Source of the DNA: Capitulum mitella
Taxonomy: Eukaryota; Arthropoda; Thecostraca; Pollicipedomorpha; Pollicipedidae
DNA length: 64,000 nucleotides
NCBI GenBank assembly: GCA_030062745.1
Contig: CP099844.1
Location: 4,121,481 to 4,185,480 of the forward strand
Direction: 5' to 3'
Within the stretch, counting starts at the first letter, position 1. Each line of letters begins with the position of its first letter. The position numbers and the translations under genes were made by a program. Under the pieces are notes generated by a model. That model was not told where the DNA came from. It saw nothing but the letters and a program-made list of their open reading frames with translations, and searched no databases. Below are positions 47,307 through 58,887 of this stretch, in pieces.

Positions 47307-47845
47307 CCTCACACGGCAATGAACAGGACCGCTGTCCTCACACGGCAATGAACAGGACTGCTGCCCACACACGGCACTGAACGAGACTGCTGCTCCCATA
47401 CGGCTCTGTCGAGAACTGCTTCCCTCACACGGTTCTGAACAGGACTGTTGTTCTCATACGGCTCTGTCGAGAACTGCTGCCCATACACGGTTCTGAACAG
47501 GACCGCTGCCCTCGTACGGCTTTGAACAGGACTGCTGCTCCCATACGGCTCTGTTCGAGAACTGCTGCCCACACACGGCACTGAACAAGACTGCTGCTCC
47601 CATACGGCACTGAACAGGACTGCTTCCCTCACACGGCTCTAACCAGGAGTGCTGCCCACCTACGGTTCTGAGCAGCACTGCTACCCTCACACGGCTTTGA
47701 ACAGGACTGCTGTTCACCCACGGTTCTGAACAGCAGTGCTGCCCTCACACGGCGATGTCGAGGAGTGACGACCTTACATGGGTATGTCGAGGGCTGCTGG
47801 TCTCCACGGCACTGAACAAGACTGCTACCTTCACACGGCTCCCTT
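47307..47845. repeat. 29-30-bp minisatellite, about 18 units
   Basis: The unit is roughly CCTCACACGGCAATGAACAG plus GACTGCTG(CT). Units vary at CACACGG/CATACGG, CACTGAACAG/CTCTGTCGAG and CCCA/CCTC/CCCT positions, giving two or three interleaved subtypes. Open frames with repeated AVxEQQSCS-like peptides on the minus strand are a by-product. Confidence 0.93.
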
Positions 47846-49200
47846 GCCAGCGGCATGATGTTCCATCCTAACTAACAACATGAAAAAAACACTGCAGATC
47901 GACCCAGCTTAGGACTATAACGCAAAAATACTTCCGATGTTCTGTGACGTATCACACGCTTTGGAAAGCTATGCGATTGCTGTGTTTATTGCTGTGTGCA
48001 GTCCGATCCTGTGTGCAATGATGGCGCGTCCAGCCTAATGGGGGGGGGGGCCGACCGGAGCTGGTTTCCACTGTCACGGCCCGAAACAGTTGTACCAAGA
48101 AATTGCCGTTTCGCCTTTGCCGCGTAGCCAACCATCAGAAAGCACCTTCCTGGAAACACCGAACGGACACTTGAAACAGTAGCGTTTGGTTTGGTTCGGT
48201 CTGGTTTCAAGCTGTTGCCCGGTGACATTTCAGGACTTCCAACCAATACTGAACGTGACGTTTCAATGTGGAAGTCCAGCCTGCCGCTTCACGGCACGTT
48301 GACGTAACCCAGTATGCTGAACCGACTGTTCGATTCGTTGACCACGGTCAGTGACCACGACGGGGCAGGAGGGGCGCTGTAATGAGGGCGACAGAGCGCG
48401 TCAGGGACGGCTCCTCGCTGTGGCAACTGCGTCCCGCTCCTCCATCAAAGCTTGCCTCACGGACAGCCGGCAGCGCTGCCACTCGGCCAGAACGCGCTGA
48501 AAGCCTGGTGTCCGAGCCCCGTGAACGATTGCTCCGTCCGTGGTCGATCAGATTGCTGTGCTTCCATCCACAGCAGCACACATTGTTCGTCTAAAAATAA
48601 TCGAAAAACCGTCTCATGATGCAAACTGAGGCACAAATGGATGCGATATCGGTCGGACGTGAAATCATTCTGGTTTCCACTGTCATTTGCGCATACATGC
48701 GAAATGAAACGCGGACGTAGTTTACCAAGAGCTGTTCCCAGAAAGGCTCTGTCTCTTTTCATTGTCTCCAAATGTCTGTTTTGCCTAGGAAAAAGAATGC
48801 TTTAAGTCTACCGATGAATCTTCCAACACAATCTTGTCGCACGCCTCAGCACCACGCTCTCTACATGAAAGGCGAGACTAGCCCATGGCCTCAATATTCA
48901 TCCAGCGAACATTTTCTTTTTACCAAGCTGGCCTTGAAGTGACGGCCCGCAGGGCACCGTTGCGTCAGGTGCTCCATGGTAAGAGCGACCATTTCAGTTG
49001 AGCAGAACTGCGTTGCAGGGTGCGGGTCGGCGGGGCTGCCGGCGCGCGCTGTCTCCGGTGGCTGGGTACCGGCTCTTTCCGGGCGCCTGGTTACGACATC
49101 CCGGTCTCGGTCACGGTCCGGCCAGCCCGGCACCGTAAAGACAATAAACCGCACCGTTTCCGGGTTACCCAGGCACGCCGGGGCTGCGTCCCTGAGGTCT
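47846..49200. other. No gene recognised; GC-rich patches
   Basis: A run of about ten G bases lies near 48041-48050, and GC-rich patches lie at about 48360-48520 and 49010-49190. No coding exon with good splice sites is recognised. Confidence 0.4.
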
Positions 49201-49207
49201 CCGGAAT

Positions 49208-49270
49208 CGAATGGATTATATATATGTATACGTATGTATATACATATATTTATATTCGTATGTGTATATA
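49208..49270. repeat. TA/TATG-rich simple repeat
   Basis: Imperfect TATATATGTATACGTATGTA-type sequence. Confidence 0.8.
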
Positions 49271-49623
49271 TTTTGGAACCGAGCTGTTTTCAAGCATAGT
49301 TTATTGAAAACCACTGCAGACTTATTATTCTTTGTCTTTTTGACAGTTTTCCGACGTTTCGGATTAAGGCTTTGCGTTCCGGTGTTTGTTTAGTCAATAT
49401 ACCCCAAAAACTCATTAGTATACAAGGCAGGTACCGTGTTATATTACATCTGAACTTTGTCATCCTGATTTAGGACATCTTTAGTCAATAATTAAAAAAA
49501 CTGCTACGTTGCGAAAATGAAAATCCAAACGTTTGACATTCCCAGAAATGATATTGAGAAACTGACGCTTCATTGGTGGTGGGTCGTCGAAATTATACAT
49601 TTAGTTATTTTTATTGTGGTGAT

Positions 49624-49829
<206 letters not shown>

Positions 49830-50094
49830 TTGCTAACTTTGATATTTTATTTATTTATTATTTACATTTATATTCTCATTATATTTCTTTTGTTATTACA
49901 TCCGATATGATGAATATCATTATATTTCTTATATTGTTACATGTAAATAATTTAATTATTCGAAAAAAATCGATGGGTGAAGTCGAAATCTTAGGTCGCT
50001 TTCATGTCTGCGTACAATGTCTCGCGGTCCCCATAGGTTGGCTTCAGCACACAAACAGCACACAGCACACAGCTTCAGCACACCGTGCGTATTC

Positions 50095-50640
50095 GTCTAA
50101 CGATTCATGAATGTGTCCCGTTCGCAAATGTAGGTCGCTTTGAGAACGTGTAGATGCTTTCCAGCTCTCGTGATTATGGTGGTGTTTTCAACCACCGTTT
50201 GCCGTGTGAGTGGTTGTTGATGGTCCTCGGTGTGCGTAACCGGGCAGCCTCGCTATACATGCATTGTTATGCGGTGCGCAAACGTTGTTGTATGTCCGAT
50301 ATAGCCACTGTGAGGTAGAAACGCGCAGTCTTCTAGCCGGCATTTGTAGTGGTAAACCACATCGGCCTGTTTCACAGGGCATGATCGGCACTTAGATTGT
50401 TGTGGATGAAAATGCTTGACATCTTTGGGCTTTTGTGGTAAATCGTGAGCTTGAGCGCACCCCCAGCTGATCTGAGAGTTCAGCTGCTGTGCAAACATTT
50501 TCCGACAATGCTGTACGCATGGGACACTGTGTTCGTGTGTGGCCTCGACTCTGTGAACACTAGATGGCATGTGCAGTTTCATCATGACCTTGCGGATATC
50601 GTCTTCTGCGGTCGAGATGACGTAGATAAATAATTTTCTG
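50095..50640 (-). pseudogene. Penelope-like element GIY-YIG endonuclease fragment
   Basis: On the minus strand a Cys/His-rich segment (KCRSCP, then VVYHYKCRLEDC) leads into SGYIGHTTT and HRITMHV, the YIG half of a GIY-YIG nuclease. After a stop/frameshift near 50253 the family pattern continues in another frame: EDHQQPLTRQTVVENTTI, then LHVLKATYI. This C-x2-C...YKC...C...YIGxT arrangement at a protein C-terminus is typical of Penelope-like retroelements, where the nuclease nicks target DNA for insertion. No reverse transcriptase is recognisable upstream on this strand, so the copy is 5'-truncated. A second fragment lies at 54369-54690. Confidence 0.65.
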
Positions 50641-51980
50641 GTCGTAAATAGTAGCTGAGATACAAAGTAAAAGTCAAAGTAATTTTAGGTATGCTTTAGG
50701 GAATCCATTTCCAAGCTATGACGTGAGACGGGCGTGATTGGCAGTGCATTGCAAACTATCTTTTCGACTTATTTTCCAGCGTCGTTTTCAGTGTCACAGC
50801 AAAGGCGAATGTTTTGCTTTTCCCAAATCTTCATTTTCTCCTACTGTGCATGAAGATGGAAAGGTACATCAAACGATGAAACTCTAAATGACTCTAAAAA
50901 TTCTAGAAACTCAAGATGCATGGTCATTTTTTACCCAGTGTTTTTATTTTAATTTTGCTTTGATTTTTCCGTATCCGTTCTTGACTTTCTTGCGTTCTTT
51001 TACACGAGGTCATCTGTTTTGGCTGCCAGTCGTCTTAATCAGTCGTCAGCCATTAGTCGAAATGCAAGATTTAAGTACTCAACTTACTTCACAAAAAGAA
51101 AAAGGAGGAGCAAAGCCATTGAAACTATTGACACCAATCGGCATCAGCCGAAAGCGACCACTGATGAACGATCAGAACTGAATAAACGAACAAAGCGAAC
51201 GAAACGGACCGAACGAATTGAAATAATGAAATTACGGTATCTGAAGCAAAGCAGTCATTCATTATCTCATATAACTTATTGCCATCAATTTCACATAATC
51301 CTTACCTTCGCTTCCTCTTTATCTGCCAACCTGCTGACAACGACTAGCGTAGCGACTGATGGCTGCAGCGCACCGGAAGGCTCATCCTACTTTCTGACCG
51401 ACTGCAAGTCCACCTGCCATCTGCCAAATAAACCATACTTCCCTTCCAGGCTTTCCCTTCATAATTCGTATCTTTCTTCTTCCCGCTCTTATTGTGTCTA
51501 TTGCGACGATTACGTTAATAGCCTCGATGTCCGAGGATGTATCTGTATGTCTTAACAGTGCAATACAATACAACACAATGCACGTTCGTACGGGTATTAA
51601 ATCGTATACGAGTAAAAATCAAAGTTCTGAAGCTCCATCTTCTCACCCCTCCATTTGATGCCGTTTTATCAGAAAATGTTTCTGTCCAAATATGAACTTA
51701 ATCCGATAATAATCAGAGGTCGCCCAGGAGGTCTAAAGTTTCATACTCAATAATGTGTATTAGATACCTTTCCCCTGTACCTCCCCCTCTTCTTCACCAC
51801 GGGCCACCAACCCTCACTGTCGCTGGGGGTTGGTGATGGTGGACTTCCTGGCTTCAGGGAAGCGGGCCCGGTGGTCCTTCACCACCTGGAGGAGACACTG
51901 GGGCTAGTCCTCCGAGGTGGCAACCTTCCAGAAGAAGTCTTGAGCCACTCTTGGGCCACCCTTCTCTCTGCGCTGTCATT
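50641..51980. other. No gene recognised
   Basis: A 178-codon plus-strand open frame (51019-51555) has basic and Ser-rich composition but no domain I recognise. An AATACAATACAACAC simple stretch lies near 51562. Confidence 0.4.
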
Positions 51981-51984
51981 GCTT

Positions 51985-52855
51985 CACCACTGCCAGTGAG
52001 GTGACCCTCCGCAAGGTCTCCTGGTAGGAGGACAGGGGCGTCCACAAGGGAGGGGACACTTCCATTCACTCCCGGGCAGGTTCAGCTGCTTCAAATATCC
52101 CGGATACCGGGATAGTGCTGGTAGGTCCGGAGGGCCTTGAGGAGGCTCAAGTCGTTGGGGCGGGGGTGGCTGGCGGGGGAGGGCCGAGGACAGCCAAGCC
52201 TTGGCGGACCCAATGAAGGCTGCTAAGTCCTTGATCCTTGTCACCTCGGCTGGGGCCATCTGGAATTGGTACGGGAAAAAGTAAGTTTTGATGGCATACA
52301 GCACGTGTGGCCTGTGCCATGCCCCATGAGTTCGGAAGTGGACACCGCGGCACGGTAAAACGCCGAGGAAGATGGTGCAGAACTTCGGAGGTTGTTCGTA
52401 GTCCTTTCGAAGGAAGGATCCGCAGCCGCGGAAGAAGTGAAAGATGGTGTCTCTGATCGGTGACTGCCTCCAATAGTGTCGGACCCGACATGGCATCCTT
52501 GAAATATCTTTGCTCAATCTATGACCAGTGCTTCCTAAAGCATCGGAAGAGCTGTATCACGGACCGCTGGAAGGGCACTTCACTTGACATGCAGCTCCAG
52601 CTATCAGCTCATAGTTGTGGTGAGGGCACGCGAGGAAGAAGAGTTTCCTGTCCAGAGTTTGGGATAGGAGCTCACAGGCCCCTTGTCGTCCTCCAGTATA
52701 AGAGGCCGCGGTGTCGAATGACAGGTCTTGGACACGGTCATTGATCCCCCAGTCATCCAGACAATCATTGACAGCCTGAGCCTGTGCTTGTCCTGATCCA
52801 GAGGGAGTGTTACGGGCTGTGAGGAGCTTCTCAACTCCGTCTTCGGACACGAAAT
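51985..52855 (-). pseudogene. Central/C-terminal part of a transposon-like arthropod repeat protein
   Basis: Read on the minus strand, blocks occur in order: DGVEKLLTARNTPSGSG, then CLDDWGIND, LSFDTAAS, GACELLSQTLDRKLF, ACPHHNYELI, a gap, then IRDTIFHFFRGCGSFLRKDY, then GAWHRPHVLYAIKTYFFPYQF. I recognise this order from an uncharacterised multi-copy family (FDTTASNTG...ACRHHIxE...GAxHxARWM). A frameshift near 52565, a stop near 52520 and another frameshift near 52455 break it. The N-terminal part of the same family sits at 590-1075. The fixed His/Asp motifs suggest a nuclease-like fold, but that is inference. Confidence 0.58.
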
Positions 52856-53920
52856 CAGAGCCCGTTCAGGCCCCGCTGTCCACTGGCCACGGAGACTACG
52901 GAGACGGAGACTTCACAACGTGATCAGCGTCCCAGGGCTCGCAGGCAGCCTCTAGCCTCTAGGCAGAGAATCCTGGTGACACCCTAGGGATGCGGACCTC
53001 CTATCAGTCTTGCGGGTAAATGTGTCCCAGATTTAAACTAATTCATTTGGAGTGGTCGGGTCACCGCTGACCGCACTCACTGTGCGCTGAGGAGCCAGGT
53101 GACCTCGATGTGCTCTTCCCAATCGGGCGATTTACCTGCTACTGCAGAAATTTGCTCCCTAACTGACTTGCTAAAACGAACCCTGAAGGGGAAGAATGCG
53201 TCCTTTTCATACCCAACCCTTTTTTTATTTCGGCGACCTTGCTTCGATGTTTAGGAAATACAGGGATATTTTATTTTCCGGTTTAAGATTTCGGATCACA
53301 AGACGGGTATGGACCCCAAACCACTGGATGCGCCTATGTAGCCACCTCCATGGGGCTGCCCAGTATCTTGTCGGGATCTGAACACCTCTCCCCGAGTGTC
53401 TGCAAGTATTTACAAAGAATATGACAGTAAAACTTTTCATGATACTAGACAGTGATTCATTATACCTTTTGCCGCCGCAAAGTACCTAGAACTCAGCATC
53501 ATTTCTGTGGTGGTGCAATAAGGCACGTCATGTGGCGCAAATATGGCGGGTTTGTCCTAACTGCGCCTTTTTCTACGTCTTGCTAGAAAATGAATAACGA
53601 ATGGTAGACAAAGACTGAAGTTTTAAAACACTGGAGGTTATGGTGGTCAAAAGACCAGGAAAGGTATATGAGGAAGAAATGAGACAATTTTTTCCATATC
53701 ATAGTCACAGTGGCCGTTTTTCGAAAAAGGTTGCACAAATTAGGCAGTTCCCCTATCAATTTACCACATTATCCAGAAAACTGATACATAAGATTCGCTA
53801 ATAAATAAGTGGCATGCTGCTTTGTGCGTGACTTTTTGATACCGATTAAAAGCTATTTTCAAAAAGTTGCTAACTAAAATGCTATCACGGTCGTGGCTGA
53901 TAAGCATCGAAAAAAGGTGG
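52856..53920. other. No gene recognised
   Basis: No recognisable coding sequence, RNA gene or element end. Confidence 0.4.
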
Positions 53921-53924
53921 CGTG

Positions 53925-54368
53925 CGAAACGTTAACAAGGGGCGATCTGGACGCAAAACATCGATCCGGACTGTAGCGGACCTTGACGAAGTCGCATCCG
54001 CGCTGGAAAACACACGGTCTGGGAACAAGTACCGCCAGTCCCCTAGTCTCTCGCATGGTTCGTTCTGGCGCATGGCTCTGCAAGACGTGAAGAAGTCCCC
54101 GTAGAAGATACAGGTAAAGCAACTGCGATGAACCCGTGAAGAAACTGTGGGAATGATTTGAAGAGTCGATGGCTGCGGAACCAGACTTCATGGAACATGC
54201 CTAGTTCTCTGATGAGTTTCATTTCCACCTCCACGGACATGTGAACAGAAAGAACACCGACTTCTGGGGATCCGAGCCGTCAGACCAGGTTATCTAGAGG
54301 CCGCCTCATGACCAGCAATACACCGTCTGGATGGCGGTCAGCAGCATCGGCATCATAGGGCCGTTTTG
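53925..54368 (+). pseudogene. Tc1/mariner-superfamily transposase fragment
   Basis: The plus strand gives NKGRSGRKTSIRTVADLDEV, the GRPR-like hinge and following helix of a Tc1/mariner DNA-binding region, then degraded sequence. Next comes FSDEFHFHLHGHVNRKN, the first catalytic Asp block (usually DEAHFHLNGYVNKQN). Then DFWGSEP and YTVWMAVSSIGIIGPF follow. Stops and frameshifts separate these blocks, and the copy ends just after GIIGPF, before the second and third acidic catalytic residues. A Penelope-like fragment begins immediately afterwards, so this copy was truncated or interrupted there. Confidence 0.72.
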
Positions 54369-54690
54369 TGCGCGTCGTCCAAACTGTACCTATATTGGTC
54401 ATACTACAACGACCCTGGGGAGAAGTATGACCATGCATCTACAAGTCGGCGGTCCTCATAAACATACCAGTGGCGTCCACCACGTCACCATCTCCAGGGA
54501 AACCCTCATGAACGAAGCAACCATACTGACTCGTTGTCCAGAAAAAAGCATAACTTGCAAATACTGGAAGATACAACAGAATACAGACATATACACAACA
54601 GAAGCTATATACATCAGCGATTGCGATCCTCATATCAAATGGCAAGGTAACGGCCAGGGCACTCTCTCTTATTGCACAAAGCTGGATTCA
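54369..54690 (+). pseudogene. Second Penelope-like GIY-YIG fragment
   Basis: The frame reads CTYIGHTTTTLGRSMTMHLQ, then GPHKH, ISRETLMNEATI, then a short unrelated-looking insertion, then ISDCDPHIKWQ and GNGQGTL. This matches the YIG-to-end part of the nuclease in the 50.1-50.6-kb fragment but on the opposite strand. It is open for much of its length but lacks everything before the YIG motif. The join to the mariner fragment at about 54368 is abrupt. Confidence 0.65.
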
Positions 54691-54794
54691 TTTCGTGTAA
54701 TTTCATTAGAAAGTAACGATCGCGACAAAAAACGACCCTTACTCAGCAATGCCGTATTTCCTCGTATTTATGATATTTTAATCACGTTGTCAGC

Positions 54795-55095
54795 GGCCGG
54801 TCGGTCGGTTCAGTTCGGGTGGCTGAGGTAGGCGGGCCGGGGTCGGGCGGCTGGGTCAGGCTGGCCGGGCCGGGCCTGCCCGGTCACGGTCGGCGGGTTT
54901 CCACTCTCTCGCCGTGGAGCGCCACTGAAGCCAGCGGAGCGGCGTCGGCTGTTTCGGCCTGGCGCCACCGCCGCCCGACGTCAGCCCATCAATCAGCTGC
55001 GTAACAGGCGCGGAGCCCGGCCAGCGGGCAGCGGGCTCCAGCGGCCGTCACCCGCCGCCGACCCGGCGGCCCGGCCACGCACCGCGGCTCCCCTG
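54795..55095. other. CpG-rich block
   Basis: GC-rich sequence with GGCCGGGCCGGGC- and CGGTCGGT-like simple motifs. No exon with convincing splice sites is visible. Confidence 0.45.
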
Positions 55096-55109
55096 TCGAC
55101 GTGGAAACA

Positions 55110-55259
55110 ATCAGAATGTCGCATCGGTCACCCTGCATCATCAGTCATCGCTCGTCACCTCGGTCATTGTGCACCATCGGTCACCACTCGCCACATCGGT
55201 CACCATGCGCCATCAGTCACTACTCACTACATCTGTCACCCGGCGCCGTCATTCGCCAC
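55110..55259 (+). repeat. CATCAGTCACCACTCGCCACATCGGTC minisatellite, left part
   Basis: Units of the form CACCATGCGCCATCAGTCAC plus CACTCGCCACATCGGT repeat with a period of about 40 bp. The array resumes at 55854 after an inserted element. Confidence 0.85.
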
Positions 55260-55853
55260 CAGAGTACGGAACGGAAAAATCCAGTTCGACCCCGTCCAAT
55301 CCGTATCCGGCCAGACTGGATTCGGATCCAGTCAAAATTCATAAATTTCTTCCAAGGCTGATCCAGTCCGGATCCGATCCGCAGCAAACAGTAGGCCAGA
55401 AACTACAGAAGCCAGACTGAGAACCTTTATGTCTAATCGTATGCAAACTTGTATGCTAAAAAGCTAGGTTGAAAACTGTCTAATTCTAGCACAAGAAAAC
55501 TTACAAAAAATACATCGGAATGATGGTTAGACATTGTCATCTGACTACACATTATGTTTTTTTTCAAGATATATCATCTCTGTTTAAACTTGTCGTTTCT
55601 CTGTCCTCTCAGATTTTTTTTAAACGTTTTCAATTAATTTTTTGTCAGTTACTTAAATACCATAAGTTCATGGAACTTCTGATCCAAATCCGCTTCAAAT
55701 TCTAGTCTTGAACATACTTGTCGATCCAGTCCGGATCCAGTCCGACGAATTGGATCGGAATATACATTATGATTATTATAAGTTTAATGTTATTAGCGTT
55801 TCGTTTATTTATTGTAAGCTTCGCCGGATCGATCCAGTCCGTTTCGTATTCTG
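55260..55853. mobile_element. Probable hAT-type MITE inserted in a minisatellite, 594 bp
   Basis: The left end reads CAGAGTACGGAACGGA. The reverse complement of the right end reads CAGAATACGAAACGGA, so the ends are inverted repeats starting CAG. Near both ends GGATCCAGTC words recur (four or more), as subterminal repeats do. The flanks TTCGCCAC and TTCACCTT are an imperfect 8-bp match, weak as a target duplication but sited in a repetitive array that also mutates. The interior is AT-rich without coding capacity. Confidence 0.65.
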
Positions 55854-55978
55854 TTCACCTTTCGTCACCTTCCGCCATCAGTCACCACTCGCCACATTGG
55901 TCACCTTGCGTCATCAGTCACCACTCGTAACATCGGCCATACTGCGTCATCAGTCACCACGCAGCTTCGGCGACCTGC
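55854..55978 (+). repeat. Minisatellite, right part
   Basis: This continues the CATCAGTCACCACTCGCCAC array of 55110-55259 on the far side of the inserted element. Confidence 0.85.
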
Positions 55979-56769
55979 CGTGATTATGCCTTGCGCCCGG
56001 AAATGCGAAGTAGGTGCTGCCTTGATCATCAAGAAAGGCGTCTGTGTGGTCATTCGGGACGCAGTCGTTATACCAGAGCAAGTATAACTCGCAAAGGCAT
56101 TCTTCCACGCTTAAAGAGTTGTGTGTGTGCGTGTGGTCAAGCATGCTTACTTCCAGGCTGCGTGCACCTGGAAGTCTTCTGGCATTTATTAAGACATATT
56201 TCACCTTGGTGGCACGTTTCCGTGAATCGGAGTACTTTTTATAGTCATAAGTTTACAGTGTTTTTTCCTTATTTTAAACCTTATCTGAGAAAGGACTGGT
56301 CGTGATTTGCATAGAACGGCATTCTGGGCGCAATTGTTGCGAGATCTTTTTCTTGGTATATTTTCCGCTTTCGGAACGTCGCATTCACTGGTTTATTGGC
56401 AAGGAATTTATCTGATTGTACTTCACTTACATGTATGTATTTGAATTACCTAAGAACGGAAGTCGCAATGAGAGTGTGATGTATAAATGCCCAAGAGACT
56501 GCGAGACAAGACACGTATATGTAAAATGGGCTTGGATGAAAAGGGTAAGGCGTGCCCCTTTTTCCTCAGTCTTTAATGCAGCACTCAGCCCACGATAATT
56601 TGGTGTTTGGGTACCACAAATAAGTTTTGTCTACAATATGTGCACCTCGAATGTGCATATGCTCGAAAAAGCCTGGAATACTCCGCAAAACTACGTATGA
56701 GTGGATTAAACGCTTTTTGTGAACGCAACACGGAAGGTGCAACGTCTCTCAGATGCTGGCTGTCCTCAG
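55979..56769. other. No gene recognised
   Basis: Short open frames only. One at 56416-56598 contains two close cysteines (KCPRDC) and could end at a donor near 56545, but this is too little to call an exon. Confidence 0.35.
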
Positions 56770-57220
56770 CAGCTGTGTAGCCCCCACCATCAGGCCCGAG
56801 CCACTACCATCAGATTAGAAACACTGCTACCAGTCCCGAGATGCTACCATCAGGCCTGACACATCACCATCAAATCCGAGACACTACCATCATGTCAGAG
56901 ACATTGCTACCAGACTCGAGACACTGCCATCAGGTCTGATACATCACACATCAGTCCCGGCCTCCTCGTTATTTTAGTGGATAGAGGTTCGGGCTTATAA
57001 TCGTAAGGCCGTCGGTTCAAACCTCGACGCCACTAGCTCTCGATCGGTGACACGTTTGGTGTGGATTGGAGACTGGACGCTTGAGCCCAAGTCGCTGTGC
57101 GCCATAACCTAAACCAAACCATCAGACCCGAGACAGTAGCATGAGTCCCGAAGCCCTCCCATCAGGCCGTACGTGTAAGAGACTCTGCCATCAGCCCCAC
57201 GATCCGAGGACGAGGGACAC
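56770..57220 (+). repeat. Degenerate ACCATCAGGCCCGAGACACT tandem repeat
   Basis: CCATCAGRCCCGAGAC, CTACCATCAG and GCTACCAGTCCCGAGA words recur with a period of roughly 25-30 bp on both sides of the inserted SINE (56963-57120). Confidence 0.8.
56963..57120 (+). mobile_element. tRNA-derived SINE
   Basis: The 5' part is tRNA-like. TAGTGGATAGAGG stands where the D-arm/A-box is expected, a CTTATAA loop resembles a tRNA anticodon loop (anticodon TAT), and GGTTCAAACCTC (57014-57025) matches the polymerase III B box. The first and last tRNA bases do not pair, so it is not a tRNA gene. An unrelated body follows and ends in AACCTAAACCAAACC, a simple tail. It interrupts the tandem repeat. CATCAGtCCCG and CATCAGaCCCG flank it, but those words are also part of the array. 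Confidence 0.7.
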
Positions 57221-58880
57221 CGCACTGCTGTTCTGATAGGCCGAACGGCTGACTGTGGCAGACCGTAGAACGATCAGTAGTGAGTAGTGGCTCGACGCAC
57301 TACGTGAGAGGCTCTATCGATCATAAACTTAACAACGGGGCTGAGAGACTGAAGCTGATAGAAGGGGGAAGACAAAGTGTTTCGAGACGAAAGCATTCCG
57401 AATAAGCAATCTATTAAAACGTTGCCCGCCCGCCGACAAAGTCCAATTTCAGGAGCGACCAACGATATGCACGGAACGCAACATTAGTTACGAAACAGAG
57501 CATGCAATGTCCTATAGTTTTCACAGCTTAGCATCTTTTATCGGGCCATCAGCACTGAATGTTCATGAAGATGAATATCGATAGAAGAAGATTATACCAA
57601 CACAAAACTCTCGTCAACTTGGTGATGTCATTATGTCGCTTAGAAAGTGCAAATACTGGGACAGAAGGGGAAAGAGGAAGCTGCGAGGTGCTTCCCTCTA
57701 GGCTCGATACATTTTAGCACTACCATGACGCTGCGTTGAATGAAAGGGCTTCAAATTGATTTTTGCTCACCCCCATTGCGGACTCTAAAAAACGATTCCC
57801 CTGTAGCGGTGAAACTTAAATAACCAAATGCTTACTGCCACAAAAGAGGCATGGTTTGGCACGCGTTGGAAAATTCATACCCTGTTCCACAAACCAAGGT
57901 AACGTGACTGCTATCTTCCTTTTTGAGACATCTTTTATGAACATCTAATGAAGTCTGGTAGTTTCCTAGGGTGCTTTACTTTACTCACTTAGTTACGCGT
58001 AGACGTTTCTAATGCTTGTTGCCAAGCATGTCTTTATCATAGTTTTTGACTTTGTGACCGTTGCAAACACGGTTGGCAAACCACGGTTGTACCTATGAAA
58101 GAGAGAAATATAAACCAGAAGAAACTTGCTGCAAACAGTGCAAAAATGTAAATCCGCGGACTTATATTTTCTCATCAACTTAAGGTTCACTAAAAAACGC
58201 TTAAGTTTTATCTTTTTGCGTGATCATGAAATACGAGGATACCATAGCTCTGGCTAAATAACTGTCCAGTTTCTGTCGCCTCATCCAGTGTGTCAATAAT
58301 CCTTCAAAAACACATAGAAAGTAGAAAGTGCCCATTCTTAAACGAACACGAAGCGCGAGCATTACCATGACGATAATCGTTTTGCACTTCGTTGTACCAT
58401 GCAAAACTATGAAAAGCGAGCATTACTGGCAATCATGTATTCAGTGAGGCAGCAAGGAGTGGTTTTTCCCGATGCCTATGTTTACGATGTGCGTTGCATG
58501 AACGCTTACATGTGACGTCGTTTTGAACAATGAGCTTAGATCATATGCTTTTATGCATTCTCTGGTCAGCTACTTCGCCGTCAGTTAAATTCCTGCGTTG
58601 TTGACATACCGATAATGTGTGACGCCATGATTAGTAAATCAGTCTCCAGTTTGTGCAGATGTTTTGTTGCCGAACAGTCAAAGGTGTCATTTTACTTTTG
58701 TGTTTTCACTTTTACAGATTTGATCGGAATGGTTTGGTAATGGTTTGGAATCAGGACCCGTGCCTTGCGAAGCTTGTTGCACCGACTTTGAACCCCCAAT
58801 CGATCGTGCGGTTCCATTAGCGGCTGATTTTTTGACGAATGTGTAGCCACGGCGCGGTAACCGTATACATCGTTCATCTG
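57221..58880. other. No gene recognised (possible intron)
   Basis: Mixed-composition sequence without recognised coding or RNA features, directly upstream of the PAN exon. Confidence 0.4.
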
Positions 58881-58887
58881 CCGGCAG

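Noticed and set aside
47307-47845. CRISPR-like array
   Set aside because: There are no spacers; units are contiguous and variable throughout.
51019-51555. 178-codon plus-strand open frame
   Set aside because: No domain, biased basic/Ser composition and no supporting context.
56416-56560. Cys-containing exon candidate
   Set aside because: Only two cysteines and weak splice sites; no recognisable domain.
56963-57035. Functional tRNA-Ile(TAT) gene
   Set aside because: The acceptor ends do not pair, the D-arm is irregular and an unrelated body with a tail follows, so it is a SINE.
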